A stretch of 6,961 nucleotides of DNA. Source: Thermotogaceae bacterium (GTDB lineage Bacteria > Thermotogota > Thermotogae > B21-G9 > HyVt-16). Position numbers and translations under genes: made by a program. Shown here one piece after another: positions 1-6,889 of the stretch (position 1 is the first letter of the stretch; each line of letters starts with the position of its first letter). The DNA is taken from the NCBI GenBank assembly GCA_011043375.1, contig DQYP01000315.1:1-6961 (forward strand). The letters run 5' to 3'. Below the pieces are notes generated by a model. That model made no database searches and was not told the DNA's origin. It worked only from the letters and a program-made list of their open reading frames with translations.

Positions 1-83
1 AATTACTGGTACTTTTTATACTTTTCAAAGACTTCAATAATATTTATCTGCTATTTTCACTTCATTGAATATCATCATCACTA
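1..83. other. Region after the last gene, no clear terminator
   Basis: The last 83 bases follow the helicase-nuclease stop (a second TAG lies immediately after the first, at 81-83). TTCAAT (33-38) can pair with ATTGAA (64-69), but the six-base stem has few GC pairs, a 25-base loop and no following T run in the operon's direction, so it is not a credible intrinsic terminator. A TACTTTT unit occurs twice (10-16 and 19-25). No open frame of interest starts here. Transcription may end or continue beyond the window edge. Confidence 0.5.
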
Positions 84-3000
84 CTAGTTAACACTATCAA
101 GCTCTTCACTGAACTCCTCAATCAAAATTATCTCCGCATCTTCTCTGTTTTCATTTGTGAATTTTGAGATCATTCTTTTAACGTATTCATGGGGTATGAG
201 TTTTTTTAGCTTCTCAAAACCTATTTTTTCTTGGAGTATTCCTTTAATTAGATCATTTCCCTGCCTCACAAGATACTTTGGTAGCATCAGACTTTTTATA
301 ACCTTTCTAAGATCATCAAGATAGTTTTTCTCATCAAAATTCCTTGAGATTAAATACTCAACACCGCTCAAAAATTCACGTTCAGCTCTTGAAAGTCTAA
401 CGCTATCAGTTGGTTTTCTATTTCTAAACAGTTTTAGATACTCTTCAAGTTTTTTGTCAACCTTATCGTATTTGTGAGAGCACATACTTTTAAAATAATT
501 CAATCCTTCTCTCGCCGAAATATTGAAAAGCTCATCTTCTTTTACAAGTTCAAAATTCAACAGATGATTTTTTCGTGTGAAAATCAACGCACCGTTGAAT
601 TCAGCATTTAAAATTTTTGTCCTAACGCGTTTTGGAAGGTTTAAAGCTTCTTCATATATCTCTGGTTTATTTGTTTTTATATCATTCAAATCGTTTAAAT
701 ACTCAACATCCCAAGAAGATTCCTGTTTTTCAAGTTCTCTGATTTCCTTGGCGAAGTATGAATTTATGGACTCATCAGTTGTCAAAATCTTTGTATCTGT
801 TCCGAGAATAAAATTAAACATGTGGATTTTCGCGGTTGTGATTTTCCTGACAGAAGTTTCATCTTCTCCTATGACCGTTGGGAAATAATTATATATGTAT
901 ATCTTTTCCTGAACCCTCTTTCCTATTCTGTTTATACGTCCTACTCGTTGTATCACACGTGTTGGATTATATGGTATATCGTAATTGAAGATCACATCCG
1001 CCCTGTTGAGGTTGAAGCCTTCTGATATTGCGTCAGTTGCTATGAGCAGTTTGAAATCATTTGTTTGCGAATGATAACTTGCATCGAATTCTTTTCTGAT
1101 AATTTCACGGTTTGCTTTAGTGGAATCTTTACTCGTGTATTTCACAGCTGGAAATTCATCTTTCAATTTTTCGTGCAGATAGTTCACTGTATCTGCAAAT
1201 TCACTGAAAACAACGATTTTTCTACCTGGTTTTTCTCTAAAAAGTTTTCTGAGATTGCTTTTAAAGTGTATCAATTTCTGATCTTGTAAATCCCTGTTCC
1301 CAAACCATTCATCATATATCTCTTTTAAAAGTTCAACGTCTGACTGCAGATCCTCCACAAAACTTTTCCTTATTTCTCTTGAGTCTATGAAGTAATACCC
1401 TTTCTCTCTAAGTTTATCAAGAGCCTCTCTGGATTCATCTGGTATTTCATCTTCTTCATAGGTGCCTTCATTGAAAATCTCCTCTGGATCAGGAATTGCA
1501 CCTCTTTTATATATCGGAACCTGTCCGCTTTTGTACCATTTGATCATCCTTTCGGTTGCTTCAATCATGTGTTCAAGTGATATTCTAAAGGCATATATAG
1601 AACTTTCAAATCTGTAAACAAGCAGTTTCCTCATGAAATTTGCGATGTTTTCTTGAGATCTTTCAAAATTCTCCGTTCCAAAAAGCTCTGTGAGCGGTTT
1701 TCTATACTTTTCAAAATTCTTCAAATAAGCTGTTGGTTTGTATCTTGTGGCCTTAAAATATTTGAATTTTGGTTTTTCGTCATACGGGCAGATTTTTTCA
1801 AGCGTTTTTAAATACAGTTCTGCTATTTCTCCAAGATCATAACTCATCAATTTTGGTTCTTCAACCTCTGGAAACATCATACCCTGAACTTTCAAATCCT
1901 CTCTGTAAACCCCTATTTCCTTGAGATCGAGTCTTGTTCTTCTAATAACCACAGGAGAAATTATATCCCTTATTTTGCTTGATATTTCCTCGATTTTTCT
2001 TTTATCTCCATTCCTTTCTGCATTTAAAAAGTCTTCGTTAAATTTTTTGAATATACTCTGAAGATCACCTTGTTTTTTATTCACAAATGTTGAGGTTGTA
2101 GGAGCTTGAAAGAGTTTTAAAAGCGAAAAAATATCCGAAGGCCTGTTGTTAAAAGGAGTTGCTGAAAGCAATACCACTTTGTTTCCCTGACAGATTTTAT
2201 GAAGTGTTGCATAGCTTTGAGTGTTCTCATTTCTATACCTATGTGCTTCATCAACAATTATTAGTTTTTCACTTTCATCTGAGATTACAAAATCAAGGGC
2301 CTCTTCAAGTTTTCCAGAGCTGAAAACCCTTCCTTGAAAATCAAAATCGAACCTATAAGCTTGCCAGTTTTCTACAAGATGAGGTGGTGCTATCACAACG
2401 GTTCTTATTCTCAAAACATGGGCTATGGCTGAAGCTATTACAGTTTTACCAAGTCCAACAACATCAGCGATTATAACGCCATTGTGTTGATTCAGTATCG
2501 AAATTGCTCGTTCAATTGCATCGAGTTGGTATTTTAGATCATAAAATTTATTCTCTGTGATTTGAGAAGGTAAAAATTCCACTTTTAGTTTCTGAGCTTC
2601 AAAATATTCGTGGAGGGCTCTGATGTAAAGTAGTTGTGGACTTGGGACAACACTGATCCACGTTTTTTCGACAAGACGTTTCTTAAATTCTTCAAAGTTG
2701 TCTTCGCTAACTATTGGAACAGAATCCTCCCACATTTCATCAAAAAGCTGTTTTGCACCGTTGTAGTACACAGCATCATGCAAAAGCACGCTGATCTCAT
2801 TTTGACCTGTTAAACCACTGTAAGTAAGATTACTGGAGCCAATTATCAAAAAACCGGGACTGAACCCCAAGTTTTTTTCCTTTCTTTCAAACAAATACAT
2901 TTTAGAGTGAGTTGGCTTTCGAGTTTTTCTGATTTCGAGCGTCCCATTTTTTATTTTCTCGAGAAAAATATAGAAAGCCTCTTGATTTTCATACGAATCA

Positions 3001-3311
3001 AAATAATCCGATGAATTCACAAAATCTTTAAAACTATCTATGAATTTTTCTCTTATTACTTTGTCTGAAAGATTTTTTTCTTGCTTTAATTTGTAAACCT
3101 CGGCAAAAATATTACCAATGTTTTTTTCGATCTCAAGCCCAACGAGCACTTTTATATTTTTGTCTATTAGTTCTTTGTAAATCTCTTTAAAGCCTGAGAA
3201 ATAGAAAAATCCCACCAGAAAATAACAGTTTTCAACTTCTTTTGAAATGCTCTTTATGAATTCAGAAAGTTTAACTTCATCATTAGTGATAAAAGGTTTG
3301 AAACTGTTCAT
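84..3311 (-). CDS. PLD-family nuclease fused to SNF2-type superfamily 2 helicase (restriction/translocase protein)
   Basis: This fusion probably moves along DNA using ATP and cuts it, acting as the restriction arm of the adjacent methylase. The N-terminus (about 1-200) is a PLD nuclease domain: HSK (H135, K137), then IIGSSNLTYSGL (156-167) and a conserved glutamate in NEISVLL (E172). Only one HKD motif is present, so an active site probably needs two chains. Helicase motifs follow: a Q-like motif in YDLKYQLDAI (257-266), Walker A DVVGLGKT (283-290), APPHLVENW (308-316), DEAH box IIVDEAH (351-357), LSATPFNN (382-389), VVFSEFADT (700-708), ATDAISEGFNL (758-768) and QRVGRINRIG (788-797). About 200 residues, many charged, separate the two RecA-like lobes, and a helical tail of about 240 residues (830-1075) of unknown role follows. 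All catalytic residues are intact. The ATG has AGAGGG seven bases upstream and an in-frame TAA seven codons upstream. The frame ends in tandem TAG TAG. The domain calls are firm; the restriction role comes from the neighbour. Confidence 0.94.
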   Translation of the reverse strand: MNSFKPFITNDEVKLSEFIKSISKEVENCYFLVGFFYFSGFKEIYKELIDKNIKVLVGLEIEKNIGNIFAEVYKLKQEKNLSDKVIREKFIDSFKDFVNSSDYFDSYENQEAFYIFLEKIKNGTLEIRKTRKPTHSKMYLFERKEKNLGFSPGFLIIGSSNLTYSGLTGQNEISVLLHDAVYYNGAKQLFDEMWEDSVPIVSEDNFEEFKKRLVEKTWISVVPSPQLLYIRALHEYFEAQKLKVEFLPSQITENKFYDLKYQLDAIERAISILNQHNGVIIADVVGLGKTVIASAIAHVLRIRTVVIAPPHLVENWQAYRFDFDFQGRVFSSGKLEEALDFVISDESEKLIIVDEAHRYRNENTQSYATLHKICQGNKVVLLSATPFNNRPSDIFSLLKLFQAPTTSTFVNKKQGDLQSIFKKFNEDFLNAERNGDKRKIEEISSKIRDIISPVVIRRTRLDLKEIGVYREDLKVQGMMFPEVEEPKLMSYDLGEIAELYLKTLEKICPYDEKPKFKYFKATRYKPTAYLKNFEKYRKPLTELFGTENFERSQENIANFMRKLLVYRFESSIYAFRISLEHMIEATERMIKWYKSGQVPIYKRGAIPDPEEIFNEGTYEEDEIPDESREALDKLREKGYYFIDSREIRKSFVEDLQSDVELLKEIYDEWFGNRDLQDQKLIHFKSNLRKLFREKPGRKIVVFSEFADTVNYLHEKLKDEFPAVKYTSKDSTKANREIIRKEFDASYHSQTNDFKLLIATDAISEGFNLNRADVIFNYDIPYNPTRVIQRVGRINRIGKRVQEKIYIYNYFPTVIGEDETSVRKITTAKIHMFNFILGTDTKILTTDESINSYFAKEIRELEKQESSWDVEYLNDLNDIKTNKPEIYEEALNLPKRVRTKILNAEFNGALIFTRKNHLLNFELVKEDELFNISAREGLNYFKSMCSHKYDKVDKKLEEYLKLFRNRKPTDSVRLSRAEREFLSGVEYLISRNFDEKNYLDDLRKVIKSLMLPKYLVRQGNDLIKGILQEKIGFEKLKKLIPHEYVKRMISKFTNENREDAEIILIEEFSEELDSVN

Positions 3312-3318
3312 TGAATTT

Positions 3319-3324
3319 CCCTCT
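3319..3324 (-). promoter_or_regulatory. Shine-Dalgarno of the helicase-nuclease, overlapping the stop of the 17-codon frame
   Basis: AGAGGG lies seven bases before the helicase-nuclease ATG, and its first two bases are the last two of the TAG that ends the preceding 17-codon frame. The stop-to-start gap is 11 bases, close enough for terminating ribosomes to reinitiate. This arrangement supports translational coupling from the antitoxin-like gene through the remnant frame to the nuclease-helicase. Confidence 0.68.
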
Positions 3325-3376
3325 ACTTATTCAGGTATGATCTCAAAGCATGTTTTGACCAGAAGATTTCTTTCAT
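3323..3376 (-). pseudogene. 17-codon remnant of a RelE/ParE- or DUF4258-like toxin gene, or a leader peptide
   Basis: A short frame opens with an ATG that overlaps the antitoxin-like gene's stop as ATGA and encodes MKEIFWSKHALRSYLNK before TAG. The pattern M-K-x-I-x-W-S-K-x-A-L is characteristic of the N-termini of RelE/ParE-type toxins, and W/T-S/T-K-H-A-L of DUF4258-like proteins. Full versions of these are about 85-110 residues. The position, phase and overlap are those of a toxin co-translated with its antitoxin, so I infer that most of a toxin gene has been deleted. The TAG sits within TAGAGGG, the Shine-Dalgarno of the helicase-nuclease gene. Ribosomes finishing this peptide would therefore stop on that site, and the frame may survive as a translational-coupling leader. 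With only 17 residues, similarity by chance remains possible. Confidence 0.42.
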
Positions 3377-3579
3377 ATACCAAGATCCTTTTTCAGTTCT
3401 TCATGAGAGATTAGATCCTCACCTTTGCGTGCTTTTTCCACAGTTTTAAGAAATTCCTCATCACTTTCGAGGTGAAGTTGAAGCAAAATATCATCCCATT
3501 CTTCAAGCAGCTTTTCCACCGTTTTATCATCAAGCTCCTTTATTGCACGTATCAACTTTTCCTTTGCTAATGTGGACAC
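3373..3579 (-). CDS. Small acidic antitoxin-like protein (68 aa)
   Basis: This is a 68-residue, highly charged, cytosolic protein with no membrane segment and no cysteine. The N-terminal half (residues 5-35) is predicted to be helical and amphipathic. The C-terminal part has DEEFLKTVEKARKGE (40-54) followed by LISHEELKKDLGI (56-68), a tail typical of antitoxins paired with RelE/ParE-type toxins. Binding to a toxin is inferred from this similarity only; no helix-turn-helix or ribbon-helix-helix is obvious. It starts with GTG: an AAAGGG Shine-Dalgarno lies eight bases upstream, and an in-frame TGA seven codons upstream excludes a much longer form. It begins 31 bases after the methyltransferase stop and ends in an ATGA overlap with a 17-codon frame, the layout expected when a toxin gene follows. 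No full toxin is present; the helicase-nuclease follows after 61 bases. It could be an orphan antitoxin, or a small accessory or regulatory protein of the restriction system. Confidence 0.72.
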   Translation of the reverse strand: MSTLAKEKLIRAIKELDDKTVEKLLEEWDDILLQLHLESDEEFLKTVEKARKGEDLISHEELKKDLGI

Positions 3580-3610
3580 AATATCATCCCTTTCTCAACA
3601 GAAAATTAGA

Positions 3611-6600
3611 TCAGTTACCTTCAATTATTTCTATCTCCTTTTCAGTGAGATCATATAGCTGATACACAAGCAAATCAATTTCTTTTTCAAGTTTTGTGGT
3701 GTCTGATTGGGGGTTTTGGTGTTTGGAGAAGATGATTTGGTTTACTATGGCTTCTATTTGGCTGACAATGGAACAATTATTAGAAATGGCGAAAGGAATA
3801 GGAATATCTTTTATAAATTCACTTTTGTATCGAATACCTTTATTGCCTAATCCTCCGCCCGAATAAAAAACAGAAAATATATATTCAAGGAATAAAGAGT
3901 TTAAAAATCCAACAAAAAACCTTATATTTTGACCTGTTAGTATTCTACATGTATCAATAACGTAAACAAAACCAGGATCATAAGAAAAAGATGGCTTTTG
4001 TGCCATTTCTTTCCACACCACCTTCTCTTTCTCAAATTCGGGGTAGTAATCACAGTGCCTTAACTCCCACCAGTAATCCCCTTTATCATAGCGTTTCTTT
4101 GCTTTTTCTTCAAATTGCTTCAAATATCTCATCAGCGATGGAAATTGCAATATTATAAATTCTTCTGGATCTTTACCATTTCTATTTTGGTTGGTCCATC
4201 CAGCAGGTATTATTATTAAATACCGCTCCGCCCACTTATAATAATATCTCTTTATATCCCTGCCCCTAAGAACCGGTTTTATTATTTTCTCGGTTCTTTC
4301 CCTTTCATCAGCACTTTTGCAGTTATTCAAAATCTCCTGTCTTGTTTTTTCGTCAATAATAAAAGCCTCGTTACAGCCTGTTTTAATCCCATAATATATT
4401 TTCACATCCCAATCTTTGAGTGGCTTTCCCAGATTTTCTATCTTTTCTTTCAAGTAATATTCTGTAAGATCACCTATGAACCAGGGACCTTTTTTCATTC
4501 TCGGTAAATGTTTTGCATTGTTTTCAACGTATTTTTCTAAACTTATGTTCTTTAACTTTTCTTTCAGAGAAATACCCGTCAATTTCTCTTGATTAACGGC
4601 TTTCTGAATGAGTATTATGTTAGTATCAACCGTTGCGTTTTCAAAAACTCCTGGGCCCAAATCAACCACTAATACAGGATTATATTGATCAAAGAATTTC
4701 CTGAGCTTTTCACCATATTTTGCTCTCATCCATTTGTTGCTGGTTATGTAGCACAGAAATCCTTTATCTTTCAAAAGTTGAATTCCTCTTTCATAGAAAA
4801 GACAGTATATATCACCTGTTCTAATGAAAGTTTTATAATTTTGAGATTTATATTTACTGGCAAGTTTTCCATGATCTTTTTGAAGCTGTATGTATGGTGG
4901 ATTTGATATCACAATATCAAATCCATCTTCTATTCCAAACATCCAAAATGGATTAAACCACTCTGCAGGTTCGTCTCCAAATGGATCCCAATCTACCAAA
5001 TACTTTTCGACGCCCGTTTTTGCTTTTGTCCAATCCTTAGTCCAGTTCAAATAAGTAGCTATTAATTCTTCTCTTTTTGCATAGTATTTTTTCTTTATAT
5101 TTTCTTTTTCTTCATTTGTTCTTGCAGTGAAATATTCCGTCATTATCCTTTGAAGTTCATTGATTATGCTAAATGTCACTTGGACCGCGTGTTTATCTTC
5201 TATATCAATTAAAGTATCTGCGCAAACAAATTTGAATTCAAGGTTTGGAAGAGGTTCTATACCCCTGTTTGGTTTTGAGTCATCCACATGTTCATCAACA
5301 ATCAAAGACAGGAAAAACCTCAACTTTGCTATTTCAACTGCTATTTCTTGAATATCAACACCGTATATTGAGTTCTTAATAACATTGAGCTTTCTTGTAT
5401 ATTGTGCCGTTTCTCTATCAAGTCTTTCTTTTAATACACTTCTACTCACAGGATCGAGCTTGCTTAGAATAGTTTCTCTCCAAAGCTCTGCATTTGGATC
5501 TATTTTTTCAAGAATCCAAACAACCTTTTGCAATATTCCCATTGGAAACGCTCCAGAGCCACACGCGGGATCGATGATCTTCATGTTAAATATCGCGTTG
5601 AATATTAGATCTTTTTCATCTTCGCTCAATTCAACATCTTCCATGTACGAAAGAAGTTTCTTTATCCTTTCTTCTGCAACGTTCGTTTTTTCAATTAAAT
5701 AGTGCTTTAAACTAACATTTACCATGAATTCCACGATTTCTCGTGGAGTGTAATAACTTCCGGTTTGTCTTCGGGCGCTTTCACCTGTTTCAGGTGATAT
5801 TTCCGCAAGCAAATTCTCAAATATCCTACCAAGCATTTCAGGATCAACAGACAGTTCAACATCTATCGGTGTATTTTCGTCTATGGTGAAATTGTAGCTA
5901 TCGAGAAATTTGAAAAAGTTTTCGAACCACTCGTCTGGAATTTTTAAAGTGTTTATGTACTTTGAAAAACCGAACTCGTCTGTTTCGTAATAATCATCCC
6001 TTTTTGGAGTGAAAAGACCGCCATTTAAGAACGGTATGGTTTGATATACGCCTTTTCTATATTTCTCTTTTCTTTTTTCTATGGGAGTGTTTAGTATCTC
6101 GAAAAATAGGGGTTCTAAAACACTGTGATAATAATCTTTATAATTTCTTACAGCTTCTGATGAAAGTAACTCTTCCGATATCAAAGGAATACCATTTTTA
6201 GAGTGCTTTTTCTTTAAAAACCAAATGAATATTATTCTACCTATTAAACGAACTATGAAATTCTTTTTGTGGGTTTCATCATCAACACTTGGTAATTTTA
6301 TTTTATCGAACAACTGATAGAAAAATTTGGAGATTCCTTTGTAAAAATCTTTGTTTACAACCTCCACAGAGAAGCGAGATTTAAGATCTTCGAGGTCTTT
6401 CACTTTGCCTTTTAATTGAACAGAAGGAGTGTGGATTTTAGCATTTGGTCCCAACAAAAATGAAAATCTTTTTGGATTAGAATACTTTTTTACAATACCT
6501 TTTTCATCAAGTTCGAGATCTATGGTTAACAGAGATAGCCTGTAATTCTCCGAGTTCTTAGATAAGAAAACGGCAAGAGCATACCTTTCGCCTCGATTGG

Positions 6601-6850
6601 TAAGAATTTTGAATGCTTCCTTTGTTAAAGTAACGCGTGGGTCTGAATCTGAATCATGGTGAAATTCATATACGTTCAAATCAAGTTTTTCATCTTTCCC
6701 CAGTATATAAGCTTTTTTGATCTTTCGTTTTTCTGATGCTGTGTAAGTTTGAACATTCAATTCTGAAATATCTTCGATATACTCATCGGTTAAAAAGTTC
6801 CGTAGAAATCTGAGGAATTCGGATCTTTTGTAGACAGAGTTAAACTCCAT
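3611..6850 (-). CDS. Eco57I/type IIG-like adenine-N6 DNA methyltransferase with C-terminal target-recognition domain
   Basis: This protein probably methylates adenine at N6 in a specific DNA sequence, using S-adenosylmethionine, and supplies the specificity of a restriction-modification system. Visible motifs are in gamma-class order: motif X around GSYYTPREIVEFM (364-376), SAM-binding motif I DPACGSGAFPMG (427-438), an acidic motif in IYGVDIQEIAVE (495-506), CADTL (543-547), and catalytic motif IV NPPY (650-653, bases 4892-4903). Residues about 780-1020 look like a TaqI-type recognition domain, with YGIKTGCNEAFIID (820-833), IKPVLRGRDIKRY (857-869), WWELR (927-931) and VVWKEMAQKPSF (944-955). 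The N-terminal ~170 residues (YEFHHDSDSDPRVTLTKEAF, 61-80) look like a domain found in related methylases, but I see no clear PD-(D/E)XK nuclease. The length fits type IIG proteins. The ATG is secure: an in-frame TAA lies two codons upstream, and a GGGGGGAT Shine-Dalgarno ends nine bases before it. It is the first gene of the operon with the small gene and the helicase-nuclease. The family call is strong; the recognition sequence cannot be read. Confidence 0.93.
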   Translation of the reverse strand: MEFNSVYKRSEFLRFLRNFLTDEYIEDISELNVQTYTASEKRKIKKAYILGKDEKLDLNVYEFHHDSDSDPRVTLTKEAFKILTNRGERYALAVFLSKNSENYRLSLLTIDLELDEKGIVKKYSNPKRFSFLLGPNAKIHTPSVQLKGKVKDLEDLKSRFSVEVVNKDFYKGISKFFYQLFDKIKLPSVDDETHKKNFIVRLIGRIIFIWFLKKKHSKNGIPLISEELLSSEAVRNYKDYYHSVLEPLFFEILNTPIEKRKEKYRKGVYQTIPFLNGGLFTPKRDDYYETDEFGFSKYINTLKIPDEWFENFFKFLDSYNFTIDENTPIDVELSVDPEMLGRIFENLLAEISPETGESARRQTGSYYTPREIVEFMVNVSLKHYLIEKTNVAEERIKKLLSYMEDVELSEDEKDLIFNAIFNMKIIDPACGSGAFPMGILQKVVWILEKIDPNAELWRETILSKLDPVSRSVLKERLDRETAQYTRKLNVIKNSIYGVDIQEIAVEIAKLRFFLSLIVDEHVDDSKPNRGIEPLPNLEFKFVCADTLIDIEDKHAVQVTFSIINELQRIMTEYFTARTNEEKENIKKKYYAKREELIATYLNWTKDWTKAKTGVEKYLVDWDPFGDEPAEWFNPFWMFGIEDGFDIVISNPPYIQLQKDHGKLASKYKSQNYKTFIRTGDIYCLFYERGIQLLKDKGFLCYITSNKWMRAKYGEKLRKFFDQYNPVLVVDLGPGVFENATVDTNIILIQKAVNQEKLTGISLKEKLKNISLEKYVENNAKHLPRMKKGPWFIGDLTEYYLKEKIENLGKPLKDWDVKIYYGIKTGCNEAFIIDEKTRQEILNNCKSADERERTEKIIKPVLRGRDIKRYYYKWAERYLIIIPAGWTNQNRNGKDPEEFIILQFPSLMRYLKQFEEKAKKRYDKGDYWWELRHCDYYPEFEKEKVVWKEMAQKPSFSYDPGFVYVIDTCRILTGQNIRFFVGFLNSLFLEYIFSVFYSGGGLGNKGIRYKSEFIKDIPIPFAISNNCSIVSQIEAIVNQIIFSKHQNPQSDTTKLEKEIDLLVYQLYDLTEKEIEIIEGN

Positions 6851-6857
6851 TTGTTAT

Positions 6858-6865
6858 ATCCCCCC
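6858..6865 (-). promoter_or_regulatory. Shine-Dalgarno of the methyltransferase, built on a run of six G
   Basis: The minus strand reads GGGGGGAT with nine bases between the last G and the ATG. It is the only G-rich stretch in an otherwise AT-rich leader and is correctly placed for ribosome binding. A homopolymer of this length inside a ribosome-binding site could change length by slippage and so alter spacing. That consequence is speculative; the site itself is clear. Confidence 0.65.
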
Positions 6866-6881
6866 GACACCTTACAAACAT

Positions 6882-6889
6882 ATTTTATC
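6882..6889 (-). promoter_or_regulatory. Candidate extended -10 promoter element of the operon
   Basis: Reading the minus strand upstream of the methyltransferase, TGATAAAAT carries a TG-n extension and a -10 hexamer (TAAAAT) one mismatch from TATAAT, about 32 bases before the start codon. The -35 region at the right distance is only a T-rich run (ATTTTT) with no TTGACA likeness, so recognition would rest on the extended -10. Transcription would start near 6875, giving a leader of about 25 bases that contains the G-rich Shine-Dalgarno. In AT-rich DNA such hexamers arise by chance, so this is a candidate only. Confidence 0.38.

Noticed and set aside
10..25. TATAAA-like sequence on the minus strand as promoter for a downstream gene
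   Set aside because: No -35-like hexamer sits 16-18 bases upstream (ATATTA is found there), and the downstream gene is outside the window.
33..69. TTCAAT/ATTGAA inverted repeat after the helicase-nuclease as a terminator
   Set aside because: The six-base AT-rich stem with a 25-base loop and no T run is not expected to terminate transcription.
577..1289. Plus-strand open frames (577-888, 822-1025, 1065-1289)
   Set aside because: They lie opposite the conserved helicase lobe 2 and tail, have no recognisable motif, and their residue composition looks like an antisense shadow.
4685..5702. Plus-strand open frames (4685-4906, 5160-5351, 5385-5702)
   Set aside because: They are antisense to the methylase catalytic motifs, which explain the sequence fully; no independent start signal or domain is visible.
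84..6850. Assignment to BREX, DISARM or Hma
   Set aside because: BREX needs PglZ and BrxC, DISARM needs a DUF1998 protein and a DUF1998-linked helicase, and Hma needs an additional ATPase; none of these is present in the window, though genes outside it cannot be excluded.
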